Of a stretch of 64,000 nt of DNA, positions 37,170 through 49,913 are shown one piece after another (positions within the stretch are counted from its first letter, which is position 1; each line of letters opens with the position of its first letter). The notes under the pieces were generated by a model that ran no database searches, had not been told where the DNA came from, and saw nothing but the letters and a program-made list of their open reading frames with translations. The position numbers and the translations under genes were made by a program. Source of the stretch: Sinohyriopsis cumingii (Eukaryota; Mollusca; Bivalvia; Unionida; Unionidae). Location of the stretch: contig CM068831.1 in NCBI GenBank assembly GCA_028554795.2, forward strand, positions 34,659,644 through 34,723,643, read 5' to 3'.

Positions 37170-39125
37170 GACTCAGCACTCAATGGAACTGGAAGTTCTG
37201 TCCCCTAAAACGCTTCTATTGACAACACAAGCACAGTACAATATTTTACCTTAGCCTTCTCATATCACACTACACACAGCCTTTCATCAGACAAAGGCTA
37301 TTAAATTTCTTCGATCACGCATTCGTTAACATCGAGATACCCATACGTTCTCGTATGGTTAAAACAAACGTCTCAATACAGAACGGTATCAATTACTTCT
37401 TTTAATACATCAATAAATTGCGCCACATCAGTACGTATTCATAATCCCGTTATACTAAACATTATCCAAAAAATTAGACGCATTTCATTACCTTACAACT
37501 CATACAAAAGTTCGCAAATATTCAAAACATCCATGCTCTGATATATGCATACGTCCATAGTAACTAATCTTACATGCTTCATGTTTCCAAATTCACAAAT
37601 CAAGCATGTGTAAATTCTGACAAAACGCATTAATACATGCACTGTTTTATTACAAAGTAACTTAAAAACGAATTACAAAATTAATTCTCACCACAAGCTA
37701 ACAATCTACATAATTCTGCCTCGCGTCTAAAAATTCGCTACGTAAGGCGCAATACCATTTTTCCAATACGCATGTAAATGAAACACTACAAAGATAATTC
37801 TGCATACTAAACGATTCTTTTAATTAAATGTATATACTACAGGTAATTAAAATTAAGATGCCGTAATAGTCTACAAAATCTAGCAAATAACTTACTGACT
37901 TTTAAGAAGCTTTTTGCCGCCAAATTATGTTTTTTCTCGGAAAAACCCTATTTATCAGCAATCTTCCTAGGCGAATACTAAATTTTCTTTTACGAGTTCA
38001 GAAGGTATCATTCAGGTCTGAATTGTAATCACGCCTTCTACCTCAGTTTTTATTGGATATCGCTGTGGACCGATGCAATCAAACTTACAGGACAACGGCC
38101 CTCACCTCGTGCACTTTCCTTTGATTCTTGAACAAACGTATATATATATACACATCTAGATGTAATAACGGCAAGTCTGTGTTAAGTGATGAGACTGTCG
38201 CCTTCGCTAACTCAAGTTTCCGGTCTCTGGCTGGTCATGGAAACATTGCGCAAGAGTTCAACACTAATAAAGTATAGCATAAAATAAAGTACATAATTCC
38301 TTTCGTAAGTCGAATCAGAATATGTCCGCCAAAATGTTCCTTGAAAATAAAAATATTCCAGAAGGCATGGATAAAAAAGAGTCAACACGATCGCAGCCAA
38401 TCAATAAAGATAACATTGCACAATAATGTTATGTTCTTATTTGGACCAATCAGAATCATATAAGGTGATATGTTCAAATGTTATATTTTCAAAATTATGA
38501 AACTGCACACGCTGTAGGCACAGTGTGTATACTTTGTGATAAATAAAATATGTAACACAAAAAGAAAAGAAACCAGAGATCTTCCTTGACAGACTGACTG
38601 CAGATCATAAGGTCAACGTGAAATGAAACTGTAGTTCATGTCGTGTAGCGTCGCTTGTCAGTACAATAAGACTTGTACGGTGTTATTAACTTTTAGGTGA
38701 CAGTCTCATATTTCTTGTTGATTTCCGTCATCATTTTATGCCCTGACGCAATAAGAGTACAAATGTTTTCAATTGACACAAAATGCACGATGTCATAAAC
38801 AGCTTCCTTATCAACTATTTAGTAGAGAGACATCTTATGTCGTTTTTCGCATCGACTTGGATTCAGATTTGTTTGCCTATCAGTCTGCATGGCGACCACT
38901 CCTTTTATTCATTATACTCTCTGTGTTGGGTTATACTGTATCGCATACAACCTAGGAAATGCATTATACATAAATGCACCCTTGGTCATTGATATGTTTG
39001 AGTTTCTAACAAAGTGTAACCGACCTTTCGTGTCTTGAATACGTGCAAGTGTGACGGCGTGTATGTGTTATTTGGATTTTTAACGTAGGCTTAACAATTT
39101 TTCAGTCATATCGCTACGACGTCTG
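37170..39125. other. Non-coding spacer, G-poor on the plus strand in its first part
   Basis: From about 37,200 to 37,850 the plus strand is conspicuously poor in G while rich in A, T and C. No gene, repeat array or mobile-element signature was recognised, and the open frames are short. Confidence 0.45.
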
Positions 39126-39129
39126 CAGT

Positions 39130-39376
39130 GTGGCAGTTTAGTGATGACTAGCACTACGTATCATGCCGCAGACACGTGGCATGATGTACCACCCAATCAA
39201 ATTAGGCCTGACACCAGGCCGACCAGCCTAACACTAACCTCTTAATGCTGAGCGTCTAACGAGGCAGCTGTTAGTACCATTTTTAAAAGTCGTTGGTATG
39301 ACTCGGCCGGTGTCTAAACCCGCGACTTCCCGCTTCCGAGGTTAACGCTCTAACCACTAGGCCACCAGAGCGATAC
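39130..39376 (-). mobile_element. tRNA-derived SINE, second family
   Basis: On the minus strand the head has an A box (TGGCCTAGTGG, at 39,354-39,364) and a degenerate B box (GGGTTTAGACACC, at 39,309-39,321). A body with a GGTCGGCCTGGTGTCAGGCC block and an ATCATGCCACGTGTCTGCGG block follows. Head and body differ from the SINE at 4.9 kb, so this is a separate family. The B box departs from consensus at two positions, so the promoter is probably inactive. Target duplications were not resolved. Confidence 0.75.
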
Positions 39377-42275
39377 ACAAGCATGACAGAGAAGTTAGAA
39401 CTTTTGGAAATATGCAGAGAGATGTGTCTTGAAAGGATACGTCACCATTAAAACAGCTCTTTGGAATTAGCGAATCGTTCACATTTTATGTTTGTTATAA
39501 TCTAAACTTAAGAATTCATAATTTGAAGTGGTTGTTCAATTAATTATGAAAATAAGATTCTAATTTAGTTATGACCTCAGCAACGTTTTGTTTGTAACTG
39601 TAACGTTTCATGTCATGATATATCGTTTCAAACAGACTTGTTGCATTATTCAGCAAAAAGGCAATCCTGTTGCAATTAGAAATCTGACTTGTAATCTCCT
39701 CCCACAAAACAATGGCGAGTTGAAATGCTCTAGTATGTAATGCTTGATGTACATTTTTTCCCCAGCTGAGCTAAACGAATATAATATGAATGGTTGGTGT
39801 ATTGGGTAATCTAAGGTGTATTGGATTGACTGCATGAGCTTTATCCTGATTTAGCCAAACGTATAAAAATTGTTTCATTGTTGTTCAGATTTATATTTCC
39901 TGAAGAAGAATGAAAAGGTTGAATTTGTCTCCTTTAGGATTACCATTATCGGAAATCGTTGAGTTTGTGGAGATTCGGTAATACGGCGATACAACGTAGG
40001 TATTCCCGATATATGCTAGACCGTATATATTTGGAAAATAAAACCCTAATATTTTTAGAAACATGAGGTTTTTGTCAATATTTCACGTTCTGTCTTACAC
40101 GTTGTATCAGAGTACAACTAAGCAACGATTGGCGGTCATTTCAAGGGAGGTAAATATAAAACAATTATAGACCCTTCTTAAGATAAATATGAAGTTTGTA
40201 TGAACCATTTAACCTTATATTCATTGATCGATATGCTGAGGTCAACATGGTCGCTTTATTGGTTCTTAAAATTGTTATTGATCGAAACAAAAGTATATTG
40301 TAATAATAGTACCCATATTTTGAGGCCATTCAAAGTGTTGTCCAATTGAAGGTAGTATGACCTGACTCTAAACAATCTAATTAAGCGGCATTGTTACATG
40401 TTGCGTGAGTGAACTGACCCAATAAAAATGACATTACGGGTTAGAAAGTAGGTACATTTTTCTTCGCAGTGATAACGGCAAGACGCAATGCAGTCCCTTA
40501 CATTCTCAGGTAAAATATATGAGCCTACTAACTCACTTATATGACAAGTTGTTTTCGAAAACAATCATTAATCAGCAAGTAAACAATTCACATATCATAT
40601 TACTTGATACTAAATTTACGCTTCGTAGATAAAATCTTAACCTTGTGAACTTAATTGAGTCTGGACAGTTAATACCCTTCAATTCAGCTTTATACATGGG
40701 TCACCCACGACATCACACGATCAGGATCACGGAAGCAATCAGCAATTGGAAAGGGCCAACATGACGAAACAAGGTTCACCAGTTTATTATGTACAAATTA
40801 TGTTTATTTATTCTGTCACAATTTTGTTGATGCTGTTTAAATTGCACAGCGATTAGTGTTTACACACGCAGTATTTCTCGCAAAATTAAATAATGAATGG
40901 GGAAAGCTTAAGTGTTGTGAACATTCGGGATTGCTTGTGGAAGTGTTTTTTTCCATTCATATTATCTGAAAATTCTTATGCTAAATTTACAATTACAGTT
41001 TCTATTCAGCAAATATTCCAGACTGAATCAAATGAATAGCAGTAAAAAGAGTTGATATTTTTCAATCAAAATATTCACATCGTCTTCCATCGCAATCGGG
41101 AAGACCGGAAATGCGATCTAAAACTAAGGGGAAAATGACACACGAAAAATTATCTGAAGATTAAACTTGAAATGTAAACTAAACATATTTTCGCTATTGT
41201 TTTAGTCACCGAGGTCCATTCACTTATTTCTGTACTGATTGGTTTTAACACTTACTCGGTCGACTATAGTATGGAATTGCTACAGCTCTTTCTAATCAAA
41301 CAGAACTCGCATTCAAAACATGTAGAGACATGCATGTTTCCTGCATCGATTGGTCCCCTAGTTTTATATCCAAAAATTCCACGGCCTGAAAGAATATTTC
41401 AGGCCGGCGTTGGTAAGTTAAATAGATTAAAACCAAATTATGGACAAAAACGGGAAATTACCAGTAAGCCGTCATTATTTTTTGTTGGAAAATTGTAAAC
41501 AACACAACATAACGCACAAACATAAACACACGCTGAAAGGAAATTATCGTTTTGTGGAGTCCGATCTTGTCTAATCTCACAGGATTTAACTGCATGGTAA
41601 GTATGATCATTTTTTGCCAGTTGTTTAGCTCACCAACATTTACTTTTTCAATTTCTTACCAAATAGCTAAACCACTGACTGCAACTTATTTAGGTACGGA
41701 GTAAAACCACCTCTGTAACGGGGTCACGGATGAATTTCAACTGAGTCTGATATAAGCAAAACATTAATTAACCAATAGCTAGCATATACTGACCAACTCT
41801 GTTCGAATGTTACCAAATCATGCCTTAGATTTTGAAGGAACGCAGTGCAAAATATTGCTGTCAAGCATTTTATACAGTTTTGAAACTTACGGCAGAATGT
41901 AATGTCTGAAGTTATTTTTTTCTTACAGTTGAGAATTTAAAGACACCCAGGAAAAATTATGCTTTAGAGATCTTTTAAGTCTACATTTTCTAAATAAATG
42001 CACAAGTTGACTCAACGATATGAGTTATCTTAATTTTATTGCATCTTCATAATAAATTCAAACCATTGGGTTTCTATTATGTTAACATTGTAACTCAAAT
42101 GATGTCATAGCTACGGTTTGTAAAAAAAATGTATAATGTATTAAATGCATAAAACGCATAGAAAAAAATATGCATTACGTGATGGATAAACACTGGATCA
42201 TTAAAATGCATATGTCTGTATCGAAAACAAGAATTGCAGAAAATATATTACGTAATAGAGACAACTAATTTCACG
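39377..42275. other. AT-rich spacer without genes
   Basis: I find no gene or mobile-element signature. The 75-codon plus frame at 41,271-41,498 has no recognisable feature and is within chance expectation. Confidence 0.5.
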
Positions 42276-44341
42276 ACAGTGTGGCCAACCCAGTGAGACA
42301 CCAGACCTTTCAACAGGTTTTTTAAAAGTCACATTATGTTATATATACATAAGCAACATAAGCACCAAGCTACGCTGTCAAGTTTGTGATTAAAGAAATA
42401 TGCATATTTAGGTTGCTAAAAGACGAATACATACAGAAGATGTAACTCGTATGCGCCTTGCGTAATTATTGTCTAAACTTATGATATAGCCACCATCTGC
42501 CATATTCCGTTCATGGTTTTATGTAAACGCATGATATGAGTTGTCACTATAGGCCAACAGTTCCCCACCAGTTTTGTCTAAAAAAGTATGTAAGCAGTTT
42601 TAATTAGTAGTAAGGTAAAAGTAGCTAGTGGGATCCCCATGTACGCTATTACAAGAGCAAGAGCAAAACTTTTTCCGATACAAATATTTGCAGACAAAAT
42701 TCGTTTCCTGATATAATCGCATGGAGACAAATACAGCTCTATCCATGTCCTTTGCAAATGTATCTCTCAAAGAAAATGATCATTGTTTGCGCAACGTGTT
42801 TGTTCTCTGTAATAAGGAAATGGGTTAATTCTAGTATACTTAATAGTTATTTAGCCTCTAAGTAGCTGAACAAGCCCTGATGCACATACTTCTGGAAACG
42901 TGCTATATTTTATGAATGAATATTCACTTTAGAGCATGTTCATTGTTTCACATTTGTGAGTGTCAAGTTTGATGGGGATATTTACATTGTTTGCGCTAGC
43001 ACACTGTACATCACTTGGATATCTCCATATCTGGCACTTTGCACTTCATTTACCTACTTCTTCTCCTAAGAAAGATCAGCATCACCGTTCTGTAAAGTAG
43101 AGAGTCCTATGAGCGTATTTACCTATTCCTATGTCGCGTTTTGTGACTATTCACGCTAACACGCATTGCTCTTTTGCTTTGTAACAATGTTCTTGTCGAA
43201 TCAAATTGTCGGTTTCTTCGGCGTGTACACCGATATATATTTGAACAGGCATATTTGAATTGCTTCAAACATAACTGTGAACTATCTTCTTTCTCTAACC
43301 CTGGACACAATATTATAAGCGTCATAGACCCAAGCTATCACTATCTTAAATTCTAAGAGCATTCAAGTTTGTTATCTAACATTTTAAGTTTATGGTGTGT
43401 ATGTAGATATATTTGTTAGTTTCAATTTAGTATTTATTTCAAAGTCTATTACGATCAAAGCTCTCGGCGTAGAAATATTTAAAACATATTTTCAGATTGA
43501 AAATATCTTGTGTTATAATAACGTTTTAGAACATTCAACAATTCCGAACATAGAACATTTAGCTATGATGTCTCAAAACTATTTGATCACAAATTGCACT
43601 CTGCTAAAAAATCAACAGTTTCTGACAATTTTCAGTTTTGTCACACAACTTGTATCCCATGAATATCAATATGACTTCTTGAGTAAAGTTGAACCATGTG
43701 TTGCATGTAAACAACAGTTTTTCTTTAGTTGGCCATTAATACGATAGTAAGATAGCTTGATAAGACTTAAGTCACGATTAATATTTCCGGTCACTACCCA
43801 CGAATATAGTCCCAGTCTATTTTGTTTGTCCTCTCCGGTGTAAGTGTATTACTTAGGATAGCTTTAGGCACTCATTGTATTAATTTATAGAAAATACTCA
43901 TTATTTAGAATAAGAGTATTATGGGTATGTGTCTGTAAGAACGTACGTATGTTGGCGCCAGTGCGCAATGAGTAATGAAGCAATGATGCGTGCACGAAGT
44001 GGACTATGTGATTCATTGCATGTTGATTTGTTTACAGTTCAACTTCTCCTGCATTCTGAACAAGTAGAACACACACCTTCATTTCTGCTGTCGATTAAGG
44101 CGATTATATGATACCCGTTAACTGATAAACAATGACAGAATATACTCTCATTTTGTTATGAATCATACATGGAAAACAATTACCCAACGAAAACAACTGT
44201 TCGCAACATAGATTATGTTTAACACATTGTCTTCAGTTAATATACTTACAACGCCAAGGTTTCAGATAAATAGTTTAGACTATAAGTACTTCTCCAATAA
44301 ATGATTGCACGTAGAGATTTCAAGATAATCATCCAGTATTA

Positions 44342-46169
44342 CTCTCTCGATCGAGTGATCGATCGATCAATCTTGATCTTGGAATAAACACTTCAAATTA
44401 TCAAAGAGAAAGAGAATGAATTTCAATATCATAAGATATAAATTTGTCAAATTATTTGGAAAGGGACTAATCATTTGTTGTATAGATGTGCTTTGAAAAT
44501 GAATTATAGGTATATGCTTGTCTTTGTTTACTGCTAGCTGTCTTCATTTAGCATATACATCAATAATGACACGATCGCATTATTGGGAAAAAATGAAACT
44601 TAAAAGTACATCTAAGGCTTGGTCTTTGAACAAAGCTCTACTAACCTAGGTATGATGCAATAAAATGGAATGTTGGGCCTCTCTCTCTCTCTCTCTCTCT
44701 CTCTCTTGCAATAAACACTTCAAATTATCACAGAAAAAGGGAACGTATTTCAAGATGATCGGATATAAATTTGTCAAAATATCTGAAAAGAAACTACTCA
44801 TTTATTCTATACATGTCCTTTGCAAATACATCTCTCGAAGAAAATGATCATTGTTTGCCCATCGTGTTTGTGCTCTTAATAACGACATGCGTTAACTCTG
44901 GTATACCTTATTAGTTGTTTAGCCTGTAAAAAGTTGAACAAGCCAAGATGCACATACTTCTGGAAAATTTGTATATATTTGTAGGGTGAATATTCACTTT
45001 AGAACATGTTATTTGTTTCACATTTGTGAGTGTCGAGTTTGATGGGGACTGTTTTCCTTATTCGCGATAGCACCCTTTACATCGCTTGGATATATGCATA
45101 TCTGGAACTTTGCGCTTCATTTACCTACTTCTTATTGTTTTATGTGATTGTCTCTTTTCAAGGTTAGCCTGTTACTTTCAAAATGTTTGAAGAGTTTGTG
45201 TTAGCTTGGAATCTCTCCAGCAATCAGGTATTGATATGAAGGTCTCATTAGGACGTGTACAATGTCCCTCGAAAAGTTGCCAGGGTTACTCCATACAACC
45301 TCACCTCAAAGACAAAGCTTAGGTCTTCGTAAGAAAGATTAGCATCACCATTCGGTTAAAGTCGAGCCTCCTAAAAGCGTATTTACCTATTCGATTGTCG
45401 CCTTTTGTAAGTAATCGCACTGAAACGCATTGCTCTTTTGCTTTAAAACAATGTACTGGTCGAATCAAATTGTCAGTTTCTTTAGTGTTTTACACATTTA
45501 TAACACGAATATTACACTACTAGCCGAGCACTTGATCGATCGATCGATCTTGAAATAAACACATCAAAGTATCCATAAAAAACAAACGAGAATGGATTTC
45601 AAAATCATAAGATATAAATTTGTCAAATTATTTAAAAAGGCACTAATTATTTATTGTATGCATGTCCTTTGAAAACGAAATATATGTAGAGGCGTGTCTT
45701 TGTTTACTGCTTGTTGTCTATATTTAGCTTATACAAACATAATGACACCGTTATATTATTGGGGAAATGAGAAACATGAAAGTACATTATGACTTGATCA
45801 ACAGACAAAACTCTACTAGCCTATGTATGAGACAATGAAGTAGAATGTTCCTCTCTCTCTCTCTCTCTCTCTCTCTTGCAATAAAAACTTCAAATTATCA
45901 CAGCTAAACAGAAGGTATTTAATATTATAATATATAAATGTATCACATTTTTTGAAAAGTGACTACTCATTTATTCTATAAACGTCCTTTGTAAACGAAA
46001 TATTGGTATAGCAGTGTCTTTGTTTATTGCTTGCTGTATTTATTTACCATATCCATACATGACGTAAACGCCGTAATAGTGAGGAAAAATAACATCTAAA
46101 GTACGTCTAAAGCGTGGTCAACGAACAAAGATCTATTAGCCATGAGGCAACGAGGTGGAATGTTGGGCA

Positions 46170-46214
<45 letters not shown>

Positions 46215-46224
46215 AACACACACG
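44342..46224 (+). repeat. Higher-order repeat seeded by GATC or CT microsatellites (unit B copies)
   Basis: GATC-rich tracts at 44,342-44,375 and 45,533-45,551 alternate with CT tracts at 44,679-44,707, 45,850-45,876 and 46,170-46,200. The shared segment starting AATAAACACTTCAAATTATC, with variants, follows at about 44,384, 44,711, 45,553 and 45,882. The CT-seeded copy lies about 330 bp after the GATC-seeded copy in both pairs. No gene is present. Confidence 0.8.
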
Positions 46225-47418
46225 CATACAGTAGTGCAAAGCTAGCGTGTGACTTAACCAGTTTATGTTGTCCACTGAAGATAGGTAGGTTGTTTTGTAC
46301 TTAAAAGTTCATAAAATAATCTACGTAGTCGAATTTTGGATGGTTCTGGAGATAAAATAACAATAATATGCTCACCTGGGTATTCTGGTTTACGTAAATA
46401 CCGACTAAATGGAACTACATTAAAGATCTCATGCAGAAGAGATACACAAATGGAAGCTAACAAACCGTGCTGACCTCCTTATATACAATATAAAAAAAGC
46501 ATGGAAATAAATACCTCTAATCCTCACTTTCACCGAGATAGCTTTGGCATTATTTCAAACCACACGCTAGCCGGGAACAGCTTAAATTGATCTATTCACA
46601 CAAGCCAGATGTACGCCTCAAAATCTGAGAGACATTCTAGTCCAAGCAAAGTTAAAACCACTCTCGAATCAAAGAAGAGTTGGAAATCGAAAACTTACTG
46701 ACGCAAAGATACAGCACTTGGTGACACATCTACTTCACAAACTTATTTTTTGCAAATACAGCTTCAGGAGAAATGAAAACTGTTCACAACAAACTACTTG
46801 AAGCAACACAGAAAATGATTTCTCCCCCATTAAATCCAAGGTATGCATCATCCAATATGTGGACGCAGCAAAGAAATTGAATAATATAATGAATCTCCAC
46901 AGATCTGATTTGCAAAACAAACGTAAACGGAAATAATGGCGGAGCATTTCTCTTTCCCCGGTCCGATTAGAAACACCGTAAACCAAGATGGAGCACAGAA
47001 ATTTTTCACAGTCTTCCTTGCTTTCGCAATCAATTAGATTATTTTGTTTTAGCCACCTCCAGCCTTGCTAACTTCCTCCTAAGATCTTTGTAATATGTTG
47101 AGCATTACGGATACATCTTTATTTATTTCATTCATTTATTTTATTTTATCGTTGCTGCAAATATCTATGTCATAATATCGTGTTGTTTCTGCAAATAAAT
47201 AAATTGTTCTTTTTTTGTCTGCTTTTTGTAATACCTATCAAGCATTGTGACCTCGAGAAAGGTTTCGATAGATTAAGGCACCGTCTAGACTGATTCCTTA
47301 TAAGTTTTGCATTGTTGATTGCAGGTAATTCCTTTAATTTGTACGATTTTTCTTGACCAAGTCGATATAGTGCAAAATAAAAAGAGTTTTTTTTGGCCTG
47401 TGATATGTGATATGTGTC

Positions 47419-47567
<149 letters not shown>

Positions 47568-48014
47568 TTAGTGCCTCATGAATGCCTACGGTGAGTGTTA
47601 TCAGCATGTGACCATACTTCTGATTCCACAGTTTCAAATTCTAAAAATGTAAAAATTAAACGGTAAAAGTTGCTACGATCTGTAGAAAGAAGTACCCTTT
47701 CAAATAAATTCAAATATGCAAACCCTTATCATAAAATGGTTATGGTAAAAATGTATATATAAAATATAAAATAAACAACACAGGTAAGAAATGATAAAAT
47801 CATTAAAATAATAATACAAAGTGTGTTTATTAGAAACCTTATCGCGTTAAAAGCAAACAAAATCGAAAAACGCCTCTCACAGGATGGATGATAATGCACT
47901 CAGCAATAACCTGTTCTTCTGTAGGTGGAGACTGGCCTGATATGCATTTTTGATCAATGTTCAATTTCAGGAGGCATGCATTGCTCATGTATACGCGAAC
48001 GATATTACACCAGG

Positions 48015-48018
48015 CAAT
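48015..48018. other. Target-site duplication CAAT (left)
   Basis: The four bases before the 5' LTR are repeated at 55,734-55,737 directly after the 3' LTR, as expected for Ty3/gypsy integration. This fixes the element ends. Confidence 0.8.
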
Positions 48019-48859
48019 TATTATAGGGCTAAATTTAGTTATTTCAGGTGCTATGGTATTTATATTAGTTTTAGAAGAAATGATATATTTGTGTATAAAT
48101 TTTCTAAATTCTCTACATAAATTTAATAACAGTATGTCTATGATAGAGGAGTAACTCTACAGTCACTGTTAGATTTAGAGGCAGAGATTTGGGGCCAATA
48201 CTAGGTTACCAGCAGCTATTCAAATTCTATGGTGTCAAGTCACGGTCCAGAGAAATTGAAACAAAGGAGTCAGTAGGACAGTTGGAAGATGTGTTTGTAA
48301 AGCTAATTAAAATCAATTATAGCAAGTTGGCCATAATACTTAAACATTAAAATTAGTGACCATTTGAAGGGAAATTTAAATCTCTTTTAGTAGGTATAAT
48401 GTGCTTAAAATAGAGTTGGGTAGTTATAGTTTAATTTTGAAGTAATTTGTTCAAGAGGATAAAGTTTACAAGTAATTTCATACTCAAAATAATATTTTTG
48501 TAAATTCTAACACACAGCATCAGTGGGAAAAGAGTGTGTATGGAGAGTACATATATGGCTTTATTTTGGATTACAAAATTTAGATTCTGTGACTTTTGAT
48601 ATGTAGATTAGAGTTAGATAAAGGGTCTGCATCTAACACAATCAGACCAGAATATTAGTTTAGAATAGGTCTTCAGGGAATGTTTTCTCTGAAGTCCGCT
48701 AGGATTGTTTAAATGACCAGGTCAAACATAGTGCAGGGAGTCAGCATGAAGAACTAGGGGCAACATACTTCATTAAAGGTACAAACAAAAAGAAGAAGAA
48801 ACCCTCTTGCTTGTGACTAATTCCCCATAGCGCAGTGACATCAGAAAGGCGCTACTACA
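48019..48859 (+). repeat. 5' long terminal repeat
   Basis: 841 bp, starting TATTATAGGG and ending GCGCTACTACA. The start is TA rather than the usual TG; the end keeps CA. The 3' LTR has the same length, which confirms the boundaries. It supplies the promoter and polyadenylation functions, but I could not place a definite TATA box or AATAAA. Confidence 0.95.
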
Positions 48860-48862
48860 GTT

Positions 48863-48877
48863 TGGTGGAGAATTTAA
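48863..48877 (+). other. Primer-binding site
   Basis: TGGTGGAGAATTTAA starts three bases after the 5' LTR. Its TGG complements a tRNA 3'-CCA end. I did not assign the priming tRNA. Confidence 0.7.
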
Positions 48878-49114
48878 AATGAAAATGTTGTGTTAAATTG
48901 TATTCTAAAACTTTTACTGGATTCTGGGGAATTCTATTTTATTTTAGACGGAGCTGACTCCATATGAAATTTAAGTAGCAAAATTTGTGTATACTCATCT
49001 TTAGGACCTTTCTTTACACTTTATTCTACAATTTTACGAAGTGATCTGTCAGGTAAAAATTTGTCATTAGAGATCTATATGTGCCTTTGATTCTTGTGAT
49101 TCTACTGCATCAAA

Positions 49115-49909
49115 ATGGATAGAAGCTGCATGGATTTCAGTCTCATGCCACCTTTTTCGTGTGATGGAGGCCAAGATGCAAAGTTATGGTTGACACGTTT
49201 CCAACTTCTTACAACAACTAAGGGACTAAATGACAACAAGGCAAAAGCAACCCTACCACTACTGTTAACAGATAACGCATTGCGCTGGTATATGTCACTG
49301 GCACAAAATGTAAAGGATGACTTGAGCTTGCTCCAGAAAGAATTTATCATTCGATATGGGCCAGATGAAAGAGTGCAGTGGCAGAGAACTGCAGCTCTGT
49401 ATCAAACATTACAAGGTACAAACGAGAAAGTGGAAGATTTTATTGCAAATATAGTTGCTAAGGGAACTGAACTGGAACTACCACAGACACAAATCAAGCG
49501 TATCATAATCAATGGACTAAAGCCACATATACGACAATTCGTCTTACAACAGAATCCAGAAACGATTGATGATCTGCGTCAAAGTGCAAGACTCGTTGAA
49601 GTCACTATGACAGACAGCACTAAAGAGCAACAAACACTTGTAACAGCTATTCAGAGACTGGAATAAAAACTTGAAGCAATGTCAGTGGCAGTGTCATCCA
49701 AGCCGGAATTCAAACATTCATTGAAAGAAAGGGGACAAGGTAACAACCGCACCAGGCAGCAACCAGAGGTTTGTGGATGGTGTGGAAGATTTCCTGGTCA
49801 CGCAAAGCAGAGATGCCCGGCAAATGGCAAACAATGCCATAAATGTGGAAAATTTAACCATTTTGCGGTAGTGTGCAGATCAGCCTCACGGACTCAGTCA
49901 ACAGCATGA
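49115..49909 (+). pseudogene. gag: gag polyprotein (capsid and nucleocapsid), one internal stop
   Basis: The ATG at 49,115 has an A at -3 and G at +4. The first 183 codons resemble a retrotransposon capsid region and end at TAA (49,664-49,666). The same frame resumes at once for 80 more codons and ends at TGA (49,907-49,909). The second part holds two zinc knuckles: CGWCGRFPGHAKQRC, with five residues between the second Cys and the His, and CHKCGKFNHFAVVC, a canonical Cys-x2-Cys-x4-His-x4-Cys. Gag would form the virus-like particle in the cytoplasm and bind the element's RNA. The TAA separates capsid from nucleocapsid and lacks a readthrough-type context, so it looks like a lesion. Confidence 0.92.
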
Positions 49910-49913
49910 CTAG
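49907..49913 (+). promoter_or_regulatory. Probable stop-codon readthrough site between gag and pol
   Basis: The gag terminator reads TGA-CTA-G. Gag and pol share a frame, with no other stop from here to 54,104. UGA followed by CUA(G) is a well-known leaky context in several RNA viruses and a few cellular genes. No obvious downstream stem-loop was seen by eye. Pol would then be made as a minor Gag-Pol fusion. Alternatives are initiation at the pol ATG (49,943), or TGA being a chance mutation in a single-frame family. Confidence 0.6.

Noticed and set aside
39301..39376. Possible true tRNA gene on the minus strand
   Set aside because: The B box is degenerate, no cloverleaf acceptor stem closes, and a SINE body follows.
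43397..43747. 116-codon plus-strand frame in unit B
   Set aside because: The aligned region of unit A (about 21,690-22,160) does not keep the frame and includes the minisatellite. No motif.
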